A DNA stretch of 64,000 bases from Puccinia triticina. Taxonomy: Eukaryota; Basidiomycota; Pucciniomycetes; Pucciniales; Pucciniaceae. Numbering within the stretch: the first letter of the stretch is position 1; every line of letters starts with the position of its first letter. Of the stretch, positions 12,958 through 25,389 are shown one piece after another. The position numbers and the translations under genes were made by a program. The notes under the pieces were generated by a model. The model made no database searches. It was not told the origin of the DNA and was given only the letters and a program-made list of their open reading frames with translations. The stretch lies in NCBI RefSeq assembly GCF_026914185.1, contig NC_070572.1, positions 3,534,001 through 3,598,000 of the forward strand, given 5' to 3'.

Positions 12958-14598
12958 ACCGCTGTAGATATCAACCATCCCATACACAAATACATAGATC
13001 CTATCTGTCTTTATCATCTATATATATCTTTTACTCAGTCAGTCCTTACTATCATGTGTTGTGTCCGCTCAATCGCTCATGTATGGTTCCTCAACCTTTT
13101 CTTCCCCCTTTTCTCGATTTTTTATTTCGTTAGTTGTCTTTACTTTGGGTCTCTTCCATTCCCTTGTGCTCTACACAGTTTCTATTCGCATCCTTCATTG
13201 AGTTAAATGGCCATCTGCCTTCTACAAACTATGTCCATCATTTTTCATACTATCCTCCCCCCCTCCCCCCGAAAGTAACTTTACAAAGGAGAAAAAAAAG
13301 GAAATACGTACAAAAAAGACAAAATTCGCGTGTTGTATTTACTTCGTTATCTGATGCATTCATTACTTCCACGGGTTGATTTCTGTTCACCACATTCGTT
13401 TTCTCCACCAAAGTTCTTGTTGGTCAGCCTTTACTATGATGTGGTTGCTTTAAAGTTCTTGAAGATGACCTCCTACATAGAAACATTATAAACCGGTTCC
13501 TCGTTTTGTAAAGATAATTTGGGTTTGGTGAAGTTGGTCCTGTCGGTAGTTGTCCTTTTTCCGAGCTCACATCCTCTTGTCCTTTTTCTTCTTCTGTCCT
13601 CTCAGTGCTCTGCTCTTTTTCAATCTCTTCATCCTCGCCTACTATTATTTTCTCCTCATTTCTTCTCTAGTTTACTTTGTTCACTTGAATGTCGCGCTAT
13701 GGTCTTGCCAAAATAAAGACAGAAAGGGGACCCAACTTTATTTGTCATTTCTTTCATTCAGTTACTTTTTCCTACCTCAACTTAGCTCTAGGGCTTTACT
13801 TGCTTGTCTCTTCTTGAGAGGTTGACTAATTTTAAGCCAAAAAAAAAATAGACAATGTAAAATTAGCTTGAACAAATCCTGAAAACTGAATGATTCTTCC
13901 ACTCCCCTTGGCAACAACACAAGGCAAAGGGGTTTTCATTCTCAGTGGCTGTGCTCGCTGTTGCAGTCACACATTTGGATTTGACCAGATTCACTTACAT
14001 AAACAGTGATACCCGGAAGACAGTGGCTTCAGTATTCATGAGTGATGATATTATGACAGCTTGGCCATAGTATACCCTCATACCCATCCTTGAGAAATGT
14101 GGTGGATAGAATGAATTTGGCATCTGGAGAATTTCCGAGGTTTTCTTCTTTGGTGGGATAGTAACACATCCATAAACTGTATTTCTGACTGTTATTCACA
14201 CTTAGAACCTCTGGAGTAGAAGAAATAAGGTGGGCTCAATGAGAAATTATCATATTTTTTTCAACACGGAATTGAGAGCAAGGAGTACAGTTGGCTTTGG
14301 AGAACTTAGAAGGGGCCCCAGCCCCTGGTGAGTGAATTGAGCAGGAATATAAATTTAATTTTCTTCTTGGAGAAAATTGTAATTCAAAGGAAAGATTTAT
14401 GATTTATGCATGCATAAAATTATGCAAACCAACTTTGAACACCATAATTGATTGCCATACTTGCATTTTTGCACTGACCACACACTGGAAAGCACATCCT
14501 TTGATTATTCTAAGAAAATTTATTGATCAAGAGGATTCTTCTACAAAATTTGTAAAATTTTAAGGAAAACATAATATTACCTGATCTTCTGAAACACT
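12958..14598. other. Kinesin 3' flank and an orphan MITE end
   Basis: The first kilobase downstream of the kinesin stop is T- and CT-rich and has no convincing frame. At about 14398-14451 lies one end of the MITE family that recurs at 18004-18180 (it finishes TTTGAACACCATAATT). I found no matching left end within the preceding 400 bases, so this copy is truncated. Confidence 0.5.
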
Positions 14599-16257
14599 TT
14601 AGCTTTGTTTCTCAAGCCTACTGCTAAGCGCTTCAATTGAACAAAAGAAAATTGTATTGAAGAAAGACTTAACCATAGAAGAAATGGATGGGTTTTGGAT
14701 AAAAGTGACATGAACCAAGTCCTTCCTAAATGTACCCACCCAAAACTCTATCATATTCCAAAAGGCTGGAAGTAAATCTTGAAAAACTTTCCTAATGGCA
14801 ATTCTTTCAAATATATATCCTCTCTTCTCCTTCCAATTATCAGCATTATTGTATGGATTGAAGAGGGCTTCCAAAACCACAAAAGCCTCCTCTAGTTCTA
14901 TGCCCATCTTTGACTGCTCTCTTTCTGCTGCTGATCTAGGTAAAATGGTTTCAATCATCTCAATGTAAAATAGGAAGGTAATCACTGTCTTCTTCATCTT
15001 GTATGGTTCAATCAGCTTAAATTTGTGAGTAAGATATTGAGGATTCCATCTTAATTTATGGCTCCAATGGTTAACCCAAAGCTCTGATTTTTCCATTAGA
15101 GAATCTTGTGCAAACAGAACTCTTTTCCTTCCTTTGTTGTAGAAAGGATTTCTGGAAATGGATGAATGTTTTGATACAACCTTCTTGACTTTATCATCCA
15201 ATCTAAGATTAGGAATTGGAACTGTATTTAAGGCAATAAAATTAACATCAGTGTGATACATACTGAACTGTTCTTTTGTCATCCTCAGTTCACCACATGC
15301 GGGCCCTCTTTTTGAAATTTTTTCAATTAGGTTTAGAATGTTGGGTTGTAAGTTGGGATTGAATGATTCATGATTGGTGAAGGCTGTCCCATCAAAGACT
15401 AGTTTTTCAAATTTAACCTTCTTAACTGTTGGAAATTTACCAGTCAGACACTTCTCAGTGCTCATAATTTTGTATGGGAATTGTATAGTGTAATCCTTAT
15501 TGCCCCCGGATGTGGACCAAAAAACTAATGGACCCTTGGCATTTCCTAGCTCATCTTTTATTAAATAATTCCATATTGGCTTTCCAATTTCTGGATTCAT
15601 GATAATTGAGGATGGAAAGATAGATGGTCTTGCAGTAAGCATGGAATCTCCTGAGGTTTTTACAGCTGGATATAAAGGCCTTTCTTGAAGCTCAGAAACA
15701 GAATTATCAGGCTTTGAACAAGCAGTCTTCTTGAATGATTTCTTCCTGGCAGTCAAAGTTTGTCTTTTCTGCTTGGATTTTTCTTGAAAATTGGTAGGAC
15801 CAGTATTTGATACAATTGATCCCAGTGGAACATGGGAATTTGTATTTTCTGGTGGGCTTGTTGATGCTATTGCCACTGAGTTAAGAAGACTACCTGATAA
15901 AAAATGACTTTCACCAGCTAGATTGACACTTGGTTGATTTTCTTTGTGCTTCCACTGGATAGGTGGAAAAATTTCATCAGTATTCTTGGGAATTGCAAGC
16001 AATTCGGAATTAAGATATGGAAATTCTGCATGATCCTCAGGGCAGATTTGGTTTTCAAATGTACTGGGAGTGGGATTCAGGTTGGGATAAGAATATTCAA
16101 TCTCTGGGTAAACAGATGAAATTAAATCATCCATTTTGCACAACTCAGGGACCTCAAAGCCAAAGAATGACTGATAATCATGAGGCAATTCTTCCATGCC
16201 CTTGCATTTGATAGTCAATAACAAAATCACCTCCAAGTGACCAATCCTTTGTTGCAT
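14599..16257 (-). CDS. Rust-lineage-specific protein of unknown function, 552 aa
   Basis: A single uninterrupted frame from 16257 to 14599. The N-terminal 200 residues are low-complexity, rich in Ser, Pro and Asn, with a basic Lys-rich patch near residues 165-180 (QKRQTLTARKKSFKK) that could act in nuclear entry. The C-terminal half is more ordered and helical and contains MKKTVITFLFYIEMIETILP. From memory this C-terminal pattern (a hydrophobic FLFYIEMI helix, an aromatic-rich FNPYNN segment, then basic helices) belongs to an expanded protein family seen only in rust fungi, with no assigned function. The translation start could be the first ATG or the second, 20 codons later (MEELPHDY); the second looks more natural. 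Base composition is AT-rich and CpG-poor, unlike the kinesin and RAD16 genes, which suggests it lives in repeat-type chromatin. It is not a known transposase. Confidence 0.7.
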   Translation of the reverse strand: MQQRIGHLEVILLLTIKCKGMEELPHDYQSFFGFEVPELCKMDDLISSVYPEIEYSYPNLNPTPSTFENQICPEDHAEFPYLNSELLAIPKNTDEIFPPIQWKHKENQPSVNLAGESHFLSGSLLNSVAIASTSPPENTNSHVPLGSIVSNTGPTNFQEKSKQKRQTLTARKKSFKKTACSKPDNSVSELQERPLYPAVKTSGDSMLTARPSIFPSSIIMNPEIGKPIWNYLIKDELGNAKGPLVFWSTSGGNKDYTIQFPYKIMSTEKCLTGKFPTVKKVKFEKLVFDGTAFTNHESFNPNLQPNILNLIEKISKRGPACGELRMTKEQFSMYHTDVNFIALNTVPIPNLRLDDKVKKVVSKHSSISRNPFYNKGRKRVLFAQDSLMEKSELWVNHWSHKLRWNPQYLTHKFKLIEPYKMKKTVITFLFYIEMIETILPRSAAEREQSKMGIELEEAFVVLEALFNPYNNADNWKEKRGYIFERIAIRKVFQDLLPAFWNMIEFWVGTFRKDLVHVTFIQNPSISSMVKSFFNTIFFCSIEALSSRLEKQS

Positions 16258-18003
16258 TATATTTGTGTTGCTCGGGAATAAGGTGTGAACTGAGAAGCAC
16301 CAAGGGTTGAAAAGATGTGAATTCAGAGCTAATTAATTTTAATAAAAGGTGGAAGCAATCTCGCAGCAACAGGCTTGAATTAGGTTTGCATTGACCATCT
16401 TCACTGGAAAAATGGAAAAATGTTTCAGATGTTGACTGTCTTTTTGAACAAGTTTTCAAATCAGTATGAATCTGGATATATGAATTGTGTATCCAGCACT
16501 GCAAAAGTATAATTAGGGGCCTGAAATTTAAAAACATAAACACTTATCAGATTGTGGCATGCTGCCAGAAACATCTTACTTGCAGGTAAATATGCAGATA
16601 TTTGACTGTCCCTGAAAACAATATTTTACTTTTTCATGACATATGTCAGTATGCTGTAACTTTTAGGAACCTAAATTTATGTATCTATGCATTAAGTCCC
16701 ATGCTACAACTGGATTTCTAGTGGATACATGGTATAACAGTTAACCTGGAATTGCAATAAACTGCAAACAGCTGTAGAATACAATGTTAAGTTTTCACTT
16801 ATATACTTCCACTGCCCATCTCAGGTGAAAACTGTATTTGATTTCCATTAATGTTCACTACCCTTGAAAGAAAGAGGTGAATAAAATGGAAGTTGTGCTT
16901 TTGTAAATCCTCTGGCTGAATCTGTTTTCAAACATAAAAAACATCATCAAGATATACACCCTTGTAGCATTTTGACCTTCTCCCAGCATTCCAATCATAA
17001 CTTCAAGATGCCCTTTTGCAATGAAAACACTTCCTGTTCAAATGCAATAAACTTGTACTTTTATTAATAACTTCACTCTTCTTTGAAAATGCCTTGCAGC
17101 AGTGGTGGGCTGCCACAATCAATGTTAGTGGCTGCTATCTGATATTGTAGTGGTCTGGTAGTGGCCTACAGCTCACACCACACTGTCATTAGTGGTTAGT
17201 ACCAAAGTGGGTTATATGCTAAGCTAATGGTGCTATCCCCTAATTCAAGAGTGCTATCTGCTATTCTAGGTTGCAAATAGCACTGGTAGTGCTACTAGTG
17301 GCAGTAGCCCCCCCTCCCCTCATTTTTCTTACTGAGGGTTCCATTAGTAGTGTTTGAGAATTAGTGAATGTTAACAGAAGACCAATTTGGCAGCAGTGTA
17401 GCTCCTGTAGGCTTAAAAAATAACCCACTATGTACCTGCAGCTTGGAGGTCTAGTGTTACACAATTTTGATTGTAACTGAAACCAGCCTTCAAAAGCCAA
17501 CTCACTCACATCTTTGGTCACCTGCTGGTTGAACTTTAAGCAAATCCTCCTTACTTTTCATATTTGTGTATGAAAATTTGGCATAATTCAGTAATTAGCC
17601 AAGTACTATCACGGTGCTGAAAGGTTGACAAGGCAAGAATAATCTTAAGCTGCTCTTCTATAGTGTTCAAGCTGCATACAGAAGGTTTTTAACCTGAAAA
17701 TCCTCAATATTGAATGGATTGATATACAATCCAAATGACTGGAGAAAAGCAGCTCATGTATTTATGCTACCACTTGGCTTTAAAGATGATTGGATAATGC
17801 CAGAAGTGATAGTATTGCAGCAACTGATTTTTAAGGAAGATTTCAAGGTCTAAGAAGGGGAATTCTGAAGTGTTCTTGAAGGAGCATCCAGTAAACAAAG
17901 GTGGAAAATGGGAAAAAACTACCCTGAAAGTTAGGATGAGAATTATCAAAGTAAGTAATATAATTGCTATCATTGTTTTTACTTGATTGAAAGCCATCAA
18001 TTA
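16258..18003. other. AT-rich intergenic region, nothing recognised
   Basis: The sequence is CpG-poor with only short frames on both strands. A stretch at about 17100-17300 repeats GTGGT- and AGTGG-type words (degenerate low-complexity). No gene, RNA gene or complete mobile element could be supported. Confidence 0.45.
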
Positions 18004-18180
18004 TGGTGTTCAAAGTTGGTTTGCATAATTTTATGCATGCATAAATGATAAAATGATAAAATCTTTTTTGCAGGGTATATGACTGTCTGATTATGTAATA
18101 CAAAATTTCCTCACCAAAATATTTTTATGATTTTATGATTTATGCATGCATAAAATTATGCAAACCAACTTTGAACACCA
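18004..18180. mobile_element. MITE with long terminal inverted repeats and TA target duplication
   Basis: The two 44-base ends are near-perfect inverted copies (start TGGTGTTCAAAGTTGGTTTG). TA stands outside both ends (18002-18003 and 18181-18182). The termini contain the palindrome TTATGCATGCATAA. The interior is about 85 bases of AT-rich sequence without a frame. It belongs with the orphan end near 14.4 kb and shares its outer 14 bases with the element at 174-370. Confidence 0.75.
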
Positions 18181-18495
18181 TAAATATATATGCTGTTGAA
18201 TAAATTCCATACAAACTTGATGCCCCTCTAACTTTTAAATTAAGACACCTACCAAAAACAAAAAACAGTGCACATGAAAGCAATGAACTACATGCTGATG
18301 AAAACATTTTCCTGTTTACTGAAAATTAAGAGTTTGGGTGTGTAAATTGAGATCTGGGAGGCTCCCAGACTTGAAGGGAAGGCATTCAATGTGATGAAAA
18401 AAATAAAGCTATTCTAATCTTCACTGGGAATGTACACTAATGATGGGGAAATGAAAAAAGAGAGCTGAAATACATGAATACTAACATCAATGTCT

Positions 18496-19709
18496 TCATG
18501 CTAGGGAGGATGTCTGATCTAGCTGCTTGACTAAGCCTTCAAGATCTCTGAGGTATGGATCATTTGCTTCTGGACACAAGGCCTCAACTTCTTGTTTCAA
18601 ATGATAGAGATACTCCTATTTCGTGATTATGATTAGAAAAGAAAGCACCAGATTAATTGAGATAATATTTTGAACCACTTCTACAAATCGAGTAGAAAAA
18701 AAAAATGGCGACGTGCCTTGTTTGGACCAGAGGGTCCGACGCTCTTATGGATTCGAGAGGCTAGTTCCTCCATCTTGGTTAGTCTGCAGAAACTGGGGTT
18801 TGTAACATGACCCACATAAATACTCGACTATTTTAGCAAGCAAGTTCAAGGTTGAGGTTAGTAATCTTCAGACTGATAAAATTTGTGACTGATTACACAC
18901 CTTCCCATGACATTGTTCTCGACCGTCCTTGATAACAAACACATCTACTTCCATCAACTCGTACCCATCCTTCTCGCGTTCATCCAGATAAGCTTGCACT
19001 TCTTCGGCATGACTAGGATCGATAGTATACATTACTCCCCACACCAATCTTGAAGGATATTTATCAGCACTTGTTAGTTCAAGCCATTCGGAATCCGGTA
19101 CCAGAGTCACCACTACGCCCGGGTTCTAGGAGATTGGTGGGTGGATATTATTTTTTTGCTTGTTAGTTTTCTTTGTGCCGGGATAAGAATCCACACCGCG
19201 CGGACAAAATCGCCTACTTCGGTAGTCCCGCGATGGTCATGTGAGAATTCTTGAAGTGATGAAAAGTGAAATTCAAAGAGGCGAAAACAAGACAAATCAA
19301 CAAGAAGAACAGGGGATTGCAGATGATGTATGTTACGTGCCCTGCTCCTCTGCCAGGCAAATGGTTTCCATGATTGACTTACGTGCGAACCTCCTTGTGT
19401 ATCCTTTAACGTAGCAGGGTATGCGACCAGTAACGAATGGGGGCGGCTTCCATATCAAAGCTGTGGGTGTTGACGTGTAATAGGATAGATGGTGGGGTAA
19501 TTATCATGAGTAAAGATCACAGTTATCAAAAAAATCGAAAGAGCAAAGGGAAATGAGACAGCGTCATATTTTTTCAAACGAACATACAGCCATAACTTCA
19601 AGTGGAAAATATATGTAGTCTTGGAATTCGATCAGCGAGTGGATGACATTTCTAAGCTCGAGCAGGACAAGCTCAAATCCACTCACCCAAATATTTGTTC
19701 GATCGCCAT
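18496..19709 (-). CDS. ChaC-type gamma-glutamylcyclotransferase, seven exons, 198 aa
   Basis: ChaC enzymes cleave glutathione in the cytosol to 5-oxoproline and Cys-Gly. Exons are 19709-19687, 19595-19588, 19460-19383, 19249-19218, 19125-18901, 18827-18717 and 18615-18496, and every split codon agrees. The joined N-terminus reads MAIEQIFGYGSLIWKPPPF, which contains the family's YGSL substrate loop (residues 9-12). It is followed by the SHDHRGTTE segment and by YLDEREKDGY (residues 93-102), which carries the conserved acidic residue. The C-terminus has the usual SVGPSGPNKEYLYHL pattern. Two splicing oddities stand out. Exon 2 is only 8 bases, bounded by TTGAAG and GTATGT, and completes the YGS codons. 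The fifth intron after it (after codon PNK) starts GC rather than GT. Length is close to that of other eukaryotic ChaC proteins. The exon between HGK and SSIYVG is the least certain junction. Confidence 0.9.
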
Positions 19710-20427
19710 GTGCACCCCACGTCCAAGCTGCTTGGTTCGAAAGACCTATGCTCGCAACTACATATGAGGGAATCGGATGGATACATCGCATGCGCGTGAG
19801 ACACTTGTCGCATTGCGCTGGGAATTTCCCGCCTCACCGTGCCCTGATGTTCCCTAATTACCTAAGACAGCGTTCCCCATAAACCATCCAAAAAACTATC
19901 TTGGGGCTACATGTTATTTCAGATTAGACAGCACACAATTTTAACAATTTTCTTGTTGTTGTGTCATACCTCTCTCTGGTTTCTCAACTCTCCACTGAAA
20001 GTGCCCTCATGTCTTCAAAGTGTATGCATCTGAAACTGCTACATTATGCTGAATGGTGTCACATACATCCTGTGAACTGACAAACGCTATTTGTAATCCA
20101 AGTAGGTTACAGCAAATATTTTCGGTTCTACGATACAGACAATAGACCAGTTGGTCGGAATGCTGCAGATGCCTAAACAAAATGTTTGATGTGACGCATG
20201 AAAAACTTACTTGGAAGACATTGTACTTCGATGATTAAGCTTGAAAATGAAAATGAAACACAACTGTTCTCCATTCTAATATTTTTTTCTTTGATTTGTT
20301 TTTTTAAACTTGTTTTTCTACTTGATTTTTTTGTCTGTGAGATATAGTTTTGTCTAATTTTTACTTATAATTTGGTTACTCGGGTTCCATAGGTAAGCTG
20401 GTGGGATTCCTTCGGAAGTCTCACCGT
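19710..20427. other. Spacer between RAD16-type and ChaC-type genes
   Basis: Both flanking genes are on the minus strand, so this holds the 3' end of the RAD16-type gene and the promoter of the ChaC-type gene. It is AT-rich, with T-runs around 20280-20340. No frame with support and no repeat that recurs elsewhere in the window. Confidence 0.4.
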
Positions 20428-23400
20428 CTATAAGGTGAACAAGAATGAGAGATCTTCGGGTGTCAATCTACCCAAAGCTTGGTCATCATCGCCTAAAGCC
20501 CTAAAACCGTGAAAGCCATACATACAATGCGGTGTTAGCGTATCATGGAGAAGATAAAAGTCAAGAAATGTGTGGGATCAAGACGAAAAGCTAGAAAAGA
20601 CCTGATAACTTACGCTCCTGTCATGGCTTCCTTCTTCTTTTGTAATTCAACAATTCGGGACTCGATGCTGTTTTCAATTATTAGCCTCGTGACCACCACC
20701 GGCCTATGTTGACCTAAACGATGAATCCTGATCACCAAATGAAGTAAAAGAGAGGCAGACACATTAGCATTACACACAGCAGCATGCATATCTATGGATG
20801 CTTGCAGTTCTTACCTGTCCATAGCTTGGAGCTCAACGGCTGGGTTCCACCTGATTTAGGTCATAAGAGCCAATGCCATGCGAATCGGTCAACTCGGTGC
20901 ATATGGGGTGTACGGAGTTAGACTGTTTGTAAATGCGACGTACCAAGGATCCATGATGAAAACTCTAGAAGCCTCAGTCAGGTTGAGCGCGACACCGCCA
21001 GCTTTCAGGGACACTAGAAACACTTGAACATCGTTGTTGTTCATGAAGTATTGTATAGTTCGATTCCTTGCCTCTGGAGTCATGTTGCCTTGCAATCTGG
21101 CTAACTTGAACCCTGCCAATTGTAATCGCCTCTCGATTAGATCTAAAAAGACTGTGAACTGTGAAAATACAATCGATTTGATCCTGTTGCAATGATTTAG
21201 AGGTAAAAATGAATAAGCAAGAAACACGTGTCAATATGACCGGCTGGATAGGTTCAGATTGGTCAATGTAAGAGAGTAAAATGCACATACGTATGATCAG
21301 ATTGATTGAGTTTGCTCAGTTCTTCTACCAAGGCCTCGATTTTGGTGCTGGTTCTCCACTTGCCAGGATCTAATCGATCAAGAACACCTTGCCTGGCTTT
21401 TGAGCCCATGTTTTCGTCTTCGAGAGCATCCTGGGAGAGATCAATCGTGATGGGTAAATGACAAACTGGACATTCTGGCTCCTGTTCGGTAGCCGTTTCT
21501 AAATATTGCCGAATACATTCACGACAGAATCTATTGGGATTAAACAAGGTCATTCAGATCGTTTTGTTGGTGCATATAGATTGCTGGTGGCCGGCCTAGT
21601 ATACATGTTAATTTCAACTCACATGTGTCGACATCGACTGATTATTGCATCCTCCGCTTCATCGAGACATATGCGGCATGTTTGTATTGACGTCAATTGA
21701 TTAAGGTCGGTATTCGGCGCGTTGGCATCGCCAATGGTCTTGAAAGCAGCCTGAGCGGCGCGAGATTTAAGGACAAGGTCAGGGTGATTGGACATCTGTC
21801 GCATCCGGGTGATCAACTGAAAAATATTCCCGTAGTTGTTAAGACTGGAAAAGTGGGCGACATTATTGTACAGCATGAAATGCAAAGGTTAATTGACACC
21901 GAAACAAAGAGGTTTTGTGATTCATATGAAAAAGAGGGGACAAGCGTACACTGTACCGGCATCAGCGTACGTACTAAACTTGCGTGTGACGTCACTATAC
22001 AAGCTAGAATAGAGCTCTTCCTCTTCTTCGGTACTGAGCATGAGGGGGGAAAATAGAGAGCGCTTGATCAGAGATAAGCGAGTAAGGCGGAAGGAAATGG
22101 CATCAAGTCTACGTACAAGTAATCACGTCTAACCAAAACGGCTCTGGGTGGCAACCCCAAGTCATCAGCTCTTTCCAACTTGGTTCGTCGTAGCATCATT
22201 CGATCAAGCAAGACTTTCAGCTTGTTGAATGCTGTGTGTCCGTGACTGCCGACCACGGAGGCACCATACTTTTGAACTGGCTTCAAAATTTCGTTGTTCC
22301 AGAAGCAAATGTGCTGCATGGGCGAATGCTTGCATCTGCAGAGTCAATGAGATTATATCAGGATACCCGATGACCATGTGGTGAAATACTTGCAATAAAA
22401 GTATTTGAGAGGAAGATTGTACTCAACTGATCACAAGACCTTCGGTCTGAGAAGCTCCAATGTAAACTTTTGCAATCGCAAAGTTTACAAAAGTAGTAGC
22501 TGAACGGGTCGGCGCCCAAGAATCTGATCAAACTATAAAGTTCACCGACTCGATTTTGGAGTGGTGTCCCACTCAAGCACCATCTATATTTCGCCTTCAA
22601 TTCGAAAGCTCCTTTGGCGGTATTGCAGGATCGATCCTTGATATTGTGGGCTTCGTCCAAAATGACACGGTGCCATTCGATTTGGTGGAGTAAAGAAGAT
22701 TCCTTGAGAATTTGTCCCTTGCGACGATATCCGGAATTCTGTCGTCTGAAAGCAGATTCCAAAACGGCAAATGAAGTTAAAACTACATCAAAGCTTTCCA
22801 TCTCTTCCTGGGCGCTCGAACGGTTTCCGCCATGCCAAACATTAACGGTGAGACCCTTGGCGAATTTCTCTATCTCGTTACGCCATTGCATGATGGCGAC
22901 TGTGGGTGCGATAACCAAAGTCTGTTTTCGATGACCTGGAACTCGGTCGGAGAGGATCAAGGCAATCGTCTGGATTGTTTTTCCCATGCCCATCTCATCG
23001 GCTAGTACGCCGCCAGACCAAGGCCCAGCTTCTTGCTTTTTCATCCAGTACAGGCCTTCCAGCTGGAATGGCAGCAGAGTCAACTCAAGTCCATCAGGCT
23101 GTTCAGCTTTGGAAGGTTCAACCACTTTGACTTTTTCACTGAGATCACCCCACACGTTGACTAGTTCCGGATGATGAGTCTCAAGTTTGATCTGGTTTTT
23201 CTCCCACCATGTTAGGTGTTTTGGGATCTTGACGCGACGGGTTCGTGGTCGTTTAGCTTTCGGAGAAACTGCAGGTTTAGAAGACTTGTGAGAACGGTTT
23301 TGAGGGCTATTACTTTCATCGCTACTATCGGAGTCGGAGTCGAGCGTGGAAAGGCTTGAGTCTATCTCGTGATCAGAATCGGCTTCGAAATCCGAGTCTT

Positions 23401-24419
23401 CGTCATCCTCTTTGTCGATCGCTGCTCGAACCCTTCGGCTATTCGTAGATGCTACCTTCGTTGAACTAGACCCCTTTGGACGAGAGGTGGCGGCAACGGA
23501 ATCTTTCTTGGATAGCTCGATTGCAGCTTTGACCATTTCTGACTCTATCTCCGAGGGGTCCTCGTCGCTTTCCAAGAGTTTGGAGCGGCTGAGAGCCGAC
23601 CTTCGACCGTTTGTACGTGGGCGAGTAAGTGCAATTTTATCTTCACTTTCGCTCCCCTCTTCAGATGTGGTGTCGATTTGACGTGCTTTTCCCTTGCCTT
23701 TTAATTTGCAGGTTTTGGCGGATTGCAGGATGGTTGCAGCTTCCTCCTGCGCCTTGAGTAGTTTACTTTTCATCGCACGTGCCCGGTCAACAAGACTTAT
23801 GTCGTCGCTATCAGGAGCGTCAGTCCCGGCCCGAGAAGCTTTTCCCTTGTCGGCATCAAGATGATGCGAACTCTCGGCTCGGGTAGCTTTTGCCTTGTCC
23901 TTCGTTGTAGTGGTGTTTCTAGAAGCCTGAACATCGCTTTCTTCACAAGTATCCTTGTCCAACGCGTCTTTCAGGGACTCGACCTTGCTGTCATTCTTTG
24001 CGCTTTCCGACTTATCACCTTTGAAGTAGTGCGAGGATAGAGATGTTGTACGCTTGGCAACCCGGACCACCGGCTCTTCCTTGACAGCCTTGTTGGAACT
24101 GTTCAACACAAAAAAACCGATAACAAATCAATCCGATGCCCACCATGAATAATGGAGAAAACACATGGATAACATATCATGTGGCGTACTTTGAATGACC
24201 ACGTCGGACCGTTCTAGGCCCTTGCGCTACGGCTGTTGGCAGCTCATCATCGGCGACGCGTTTCCTTTTATTCCTAGAGGTAGTCTTCGGATCACATGGT
24301 TCGACACTGGCAGAGTGGGTCAGTTCTGGGTCTGGGTCATTTTTGGTAGCTGGAGTCTTTGAAAGACAATTCGACAGACGAGCAGATCGACGAGTAGGAA
24401 TCGGATTGCCCATGCTCAT
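20428..24419 (-). CDS. RAD16: RAD16-type SNF2 helicase with embedded RING finger, ten exons, 1042 aa
   Basis: Rad16 acts with Rad7 in global-genome nucleotide-excision repair as a DNA translocase and ubiquitin-ligase component. Exons are 24419-24190, 24098-22428, 22335-22117, 22033-21950, 21844-21623, 21530-21291, 21183-20944, 20850-20815, 20727-20614 and 20500-20428; the frame is unbroken. The first 380 residues are charged and disordered. The SNF2 core has DEMGMGKT (444-451) and the DEAH box (558-561), then the Rad16-specific cysteine-rich insert joined across exons 2-3 ([12 protein letters not shown]). A C3HC4 RING starts CRICLDEA at 791 and ends PECPVCHL. The C-terminal helicase lobe contains [30 protein letters not shown] and ends [12 protein letters not shown]. 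The RING sits between the helicase lobes, as in Rad16 and Rad5. Another in-frame ATG lies at 24722, but the 300 bases between read as repeat-like sequence, so 24419 ([15 protein letters not shown]) is preferred. Confidence 0.93.
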
Positions 24420-24439
24420 GTGGTTGAAATGGACAATTG

Positions 24440-25000
24440 GTGGCCGGCGGAGCGCAGCTTCAGAGGCCTCGTCCCTTGAACCGTGGGGGATCGGGGGGAC
24501 CTTGAGCGAGCACCCGAGAGGGCGACATGAAACTGCATTGTACCCCTTGGGGAACAGAACTTCAGCGGGTTTCAAATTTTGAAGTTTGCCTTTCCAGGAC
24601 TTTGCGCAGGTCCAATTTCCAGGTCCACTTTCCACGGCCAGAAACACCAACCTGGGGGCTCTAGTTTGAACGCCCCCAAATGCAAAAAATCCTGATCTTG
24701 TACTTAGAAGTTGAGTTGCCAACCTGGAGAATCTTGGGCAGAAGCAACTTTTGTCCGTAACTCAACTTGCTTCCAACATCTTGATTAACAGGGGGTTTCA
24801 AAGTAGACCCACGCGTGCATGCAGGTCACTTTGCATAACCCAGTTTTGCGGGGAGACTGCAAGTCAACGTTCAACATTTGAGTTGAACGCCGGCTTGCCT
24901 CGAACTTAACACAAGTACCCTCCTCGGGGGAGCGTAGCGACCTCCAAAGGAGGGACTTGCCTCTAAAGTCGCATGTCTTGCCCTACAGGATCGAGACAAA
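24440..25000. repeat. Dispersed rust repeat upstream of the RAD16-type gene
   Basis: The part at about 24786-24960 matches, inverted, the segment at 27060-27180: both carry the GC-rich palindromic core and the tail words GGGTCTACTTTGAA. The core alone recurs a third time near 4.1 kb. No coding capacity is apparent. Its closeness to the first exon suggests that the element forms part of the RAD16-type gene's upstream region. Confidence 0.5.
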
Positions 25001-25389
25001 CGGCAGGGAGGACCCTACACTCCCCCATTTTCCCCAATATCACCCTCTAGACTTCTGATTCCCTCCTTGCCTTTGGCACCATTAGAATCACCAGGATCTT
25101 AGCTAATTTTGCCTCATTTCAAAATCCATTTTATCCCTCCCCTCTGGCAAGAAACAACTTGTAATTTTTTTTCCGTGCAGGATTTCTGTAACAAATCCGC
25201 CGCGTTTTAGGCCGGATATTTTGGGACAAAAAACCTAAGCACATACTTTGCTTGCGCATACTCTCCCTCCAGTATCATGATTGTCGCACAATTTTTACAA
25301 GTACCTACAGAAATACCCCTTTCATTGACACAAACACACAAGTCCTTGAACCCCTCCCTCAATCATCACCAAGCAGATCATCAACCAAT

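Noticed and set aside
24190..24722. Upstream ATG of the RAD16-type gene at 24722
   Set aside because: The extra 101 codons overlap repeat-like DNA and have no feature of the family; the ATG at 24419 starts a typical basic N-terminus.
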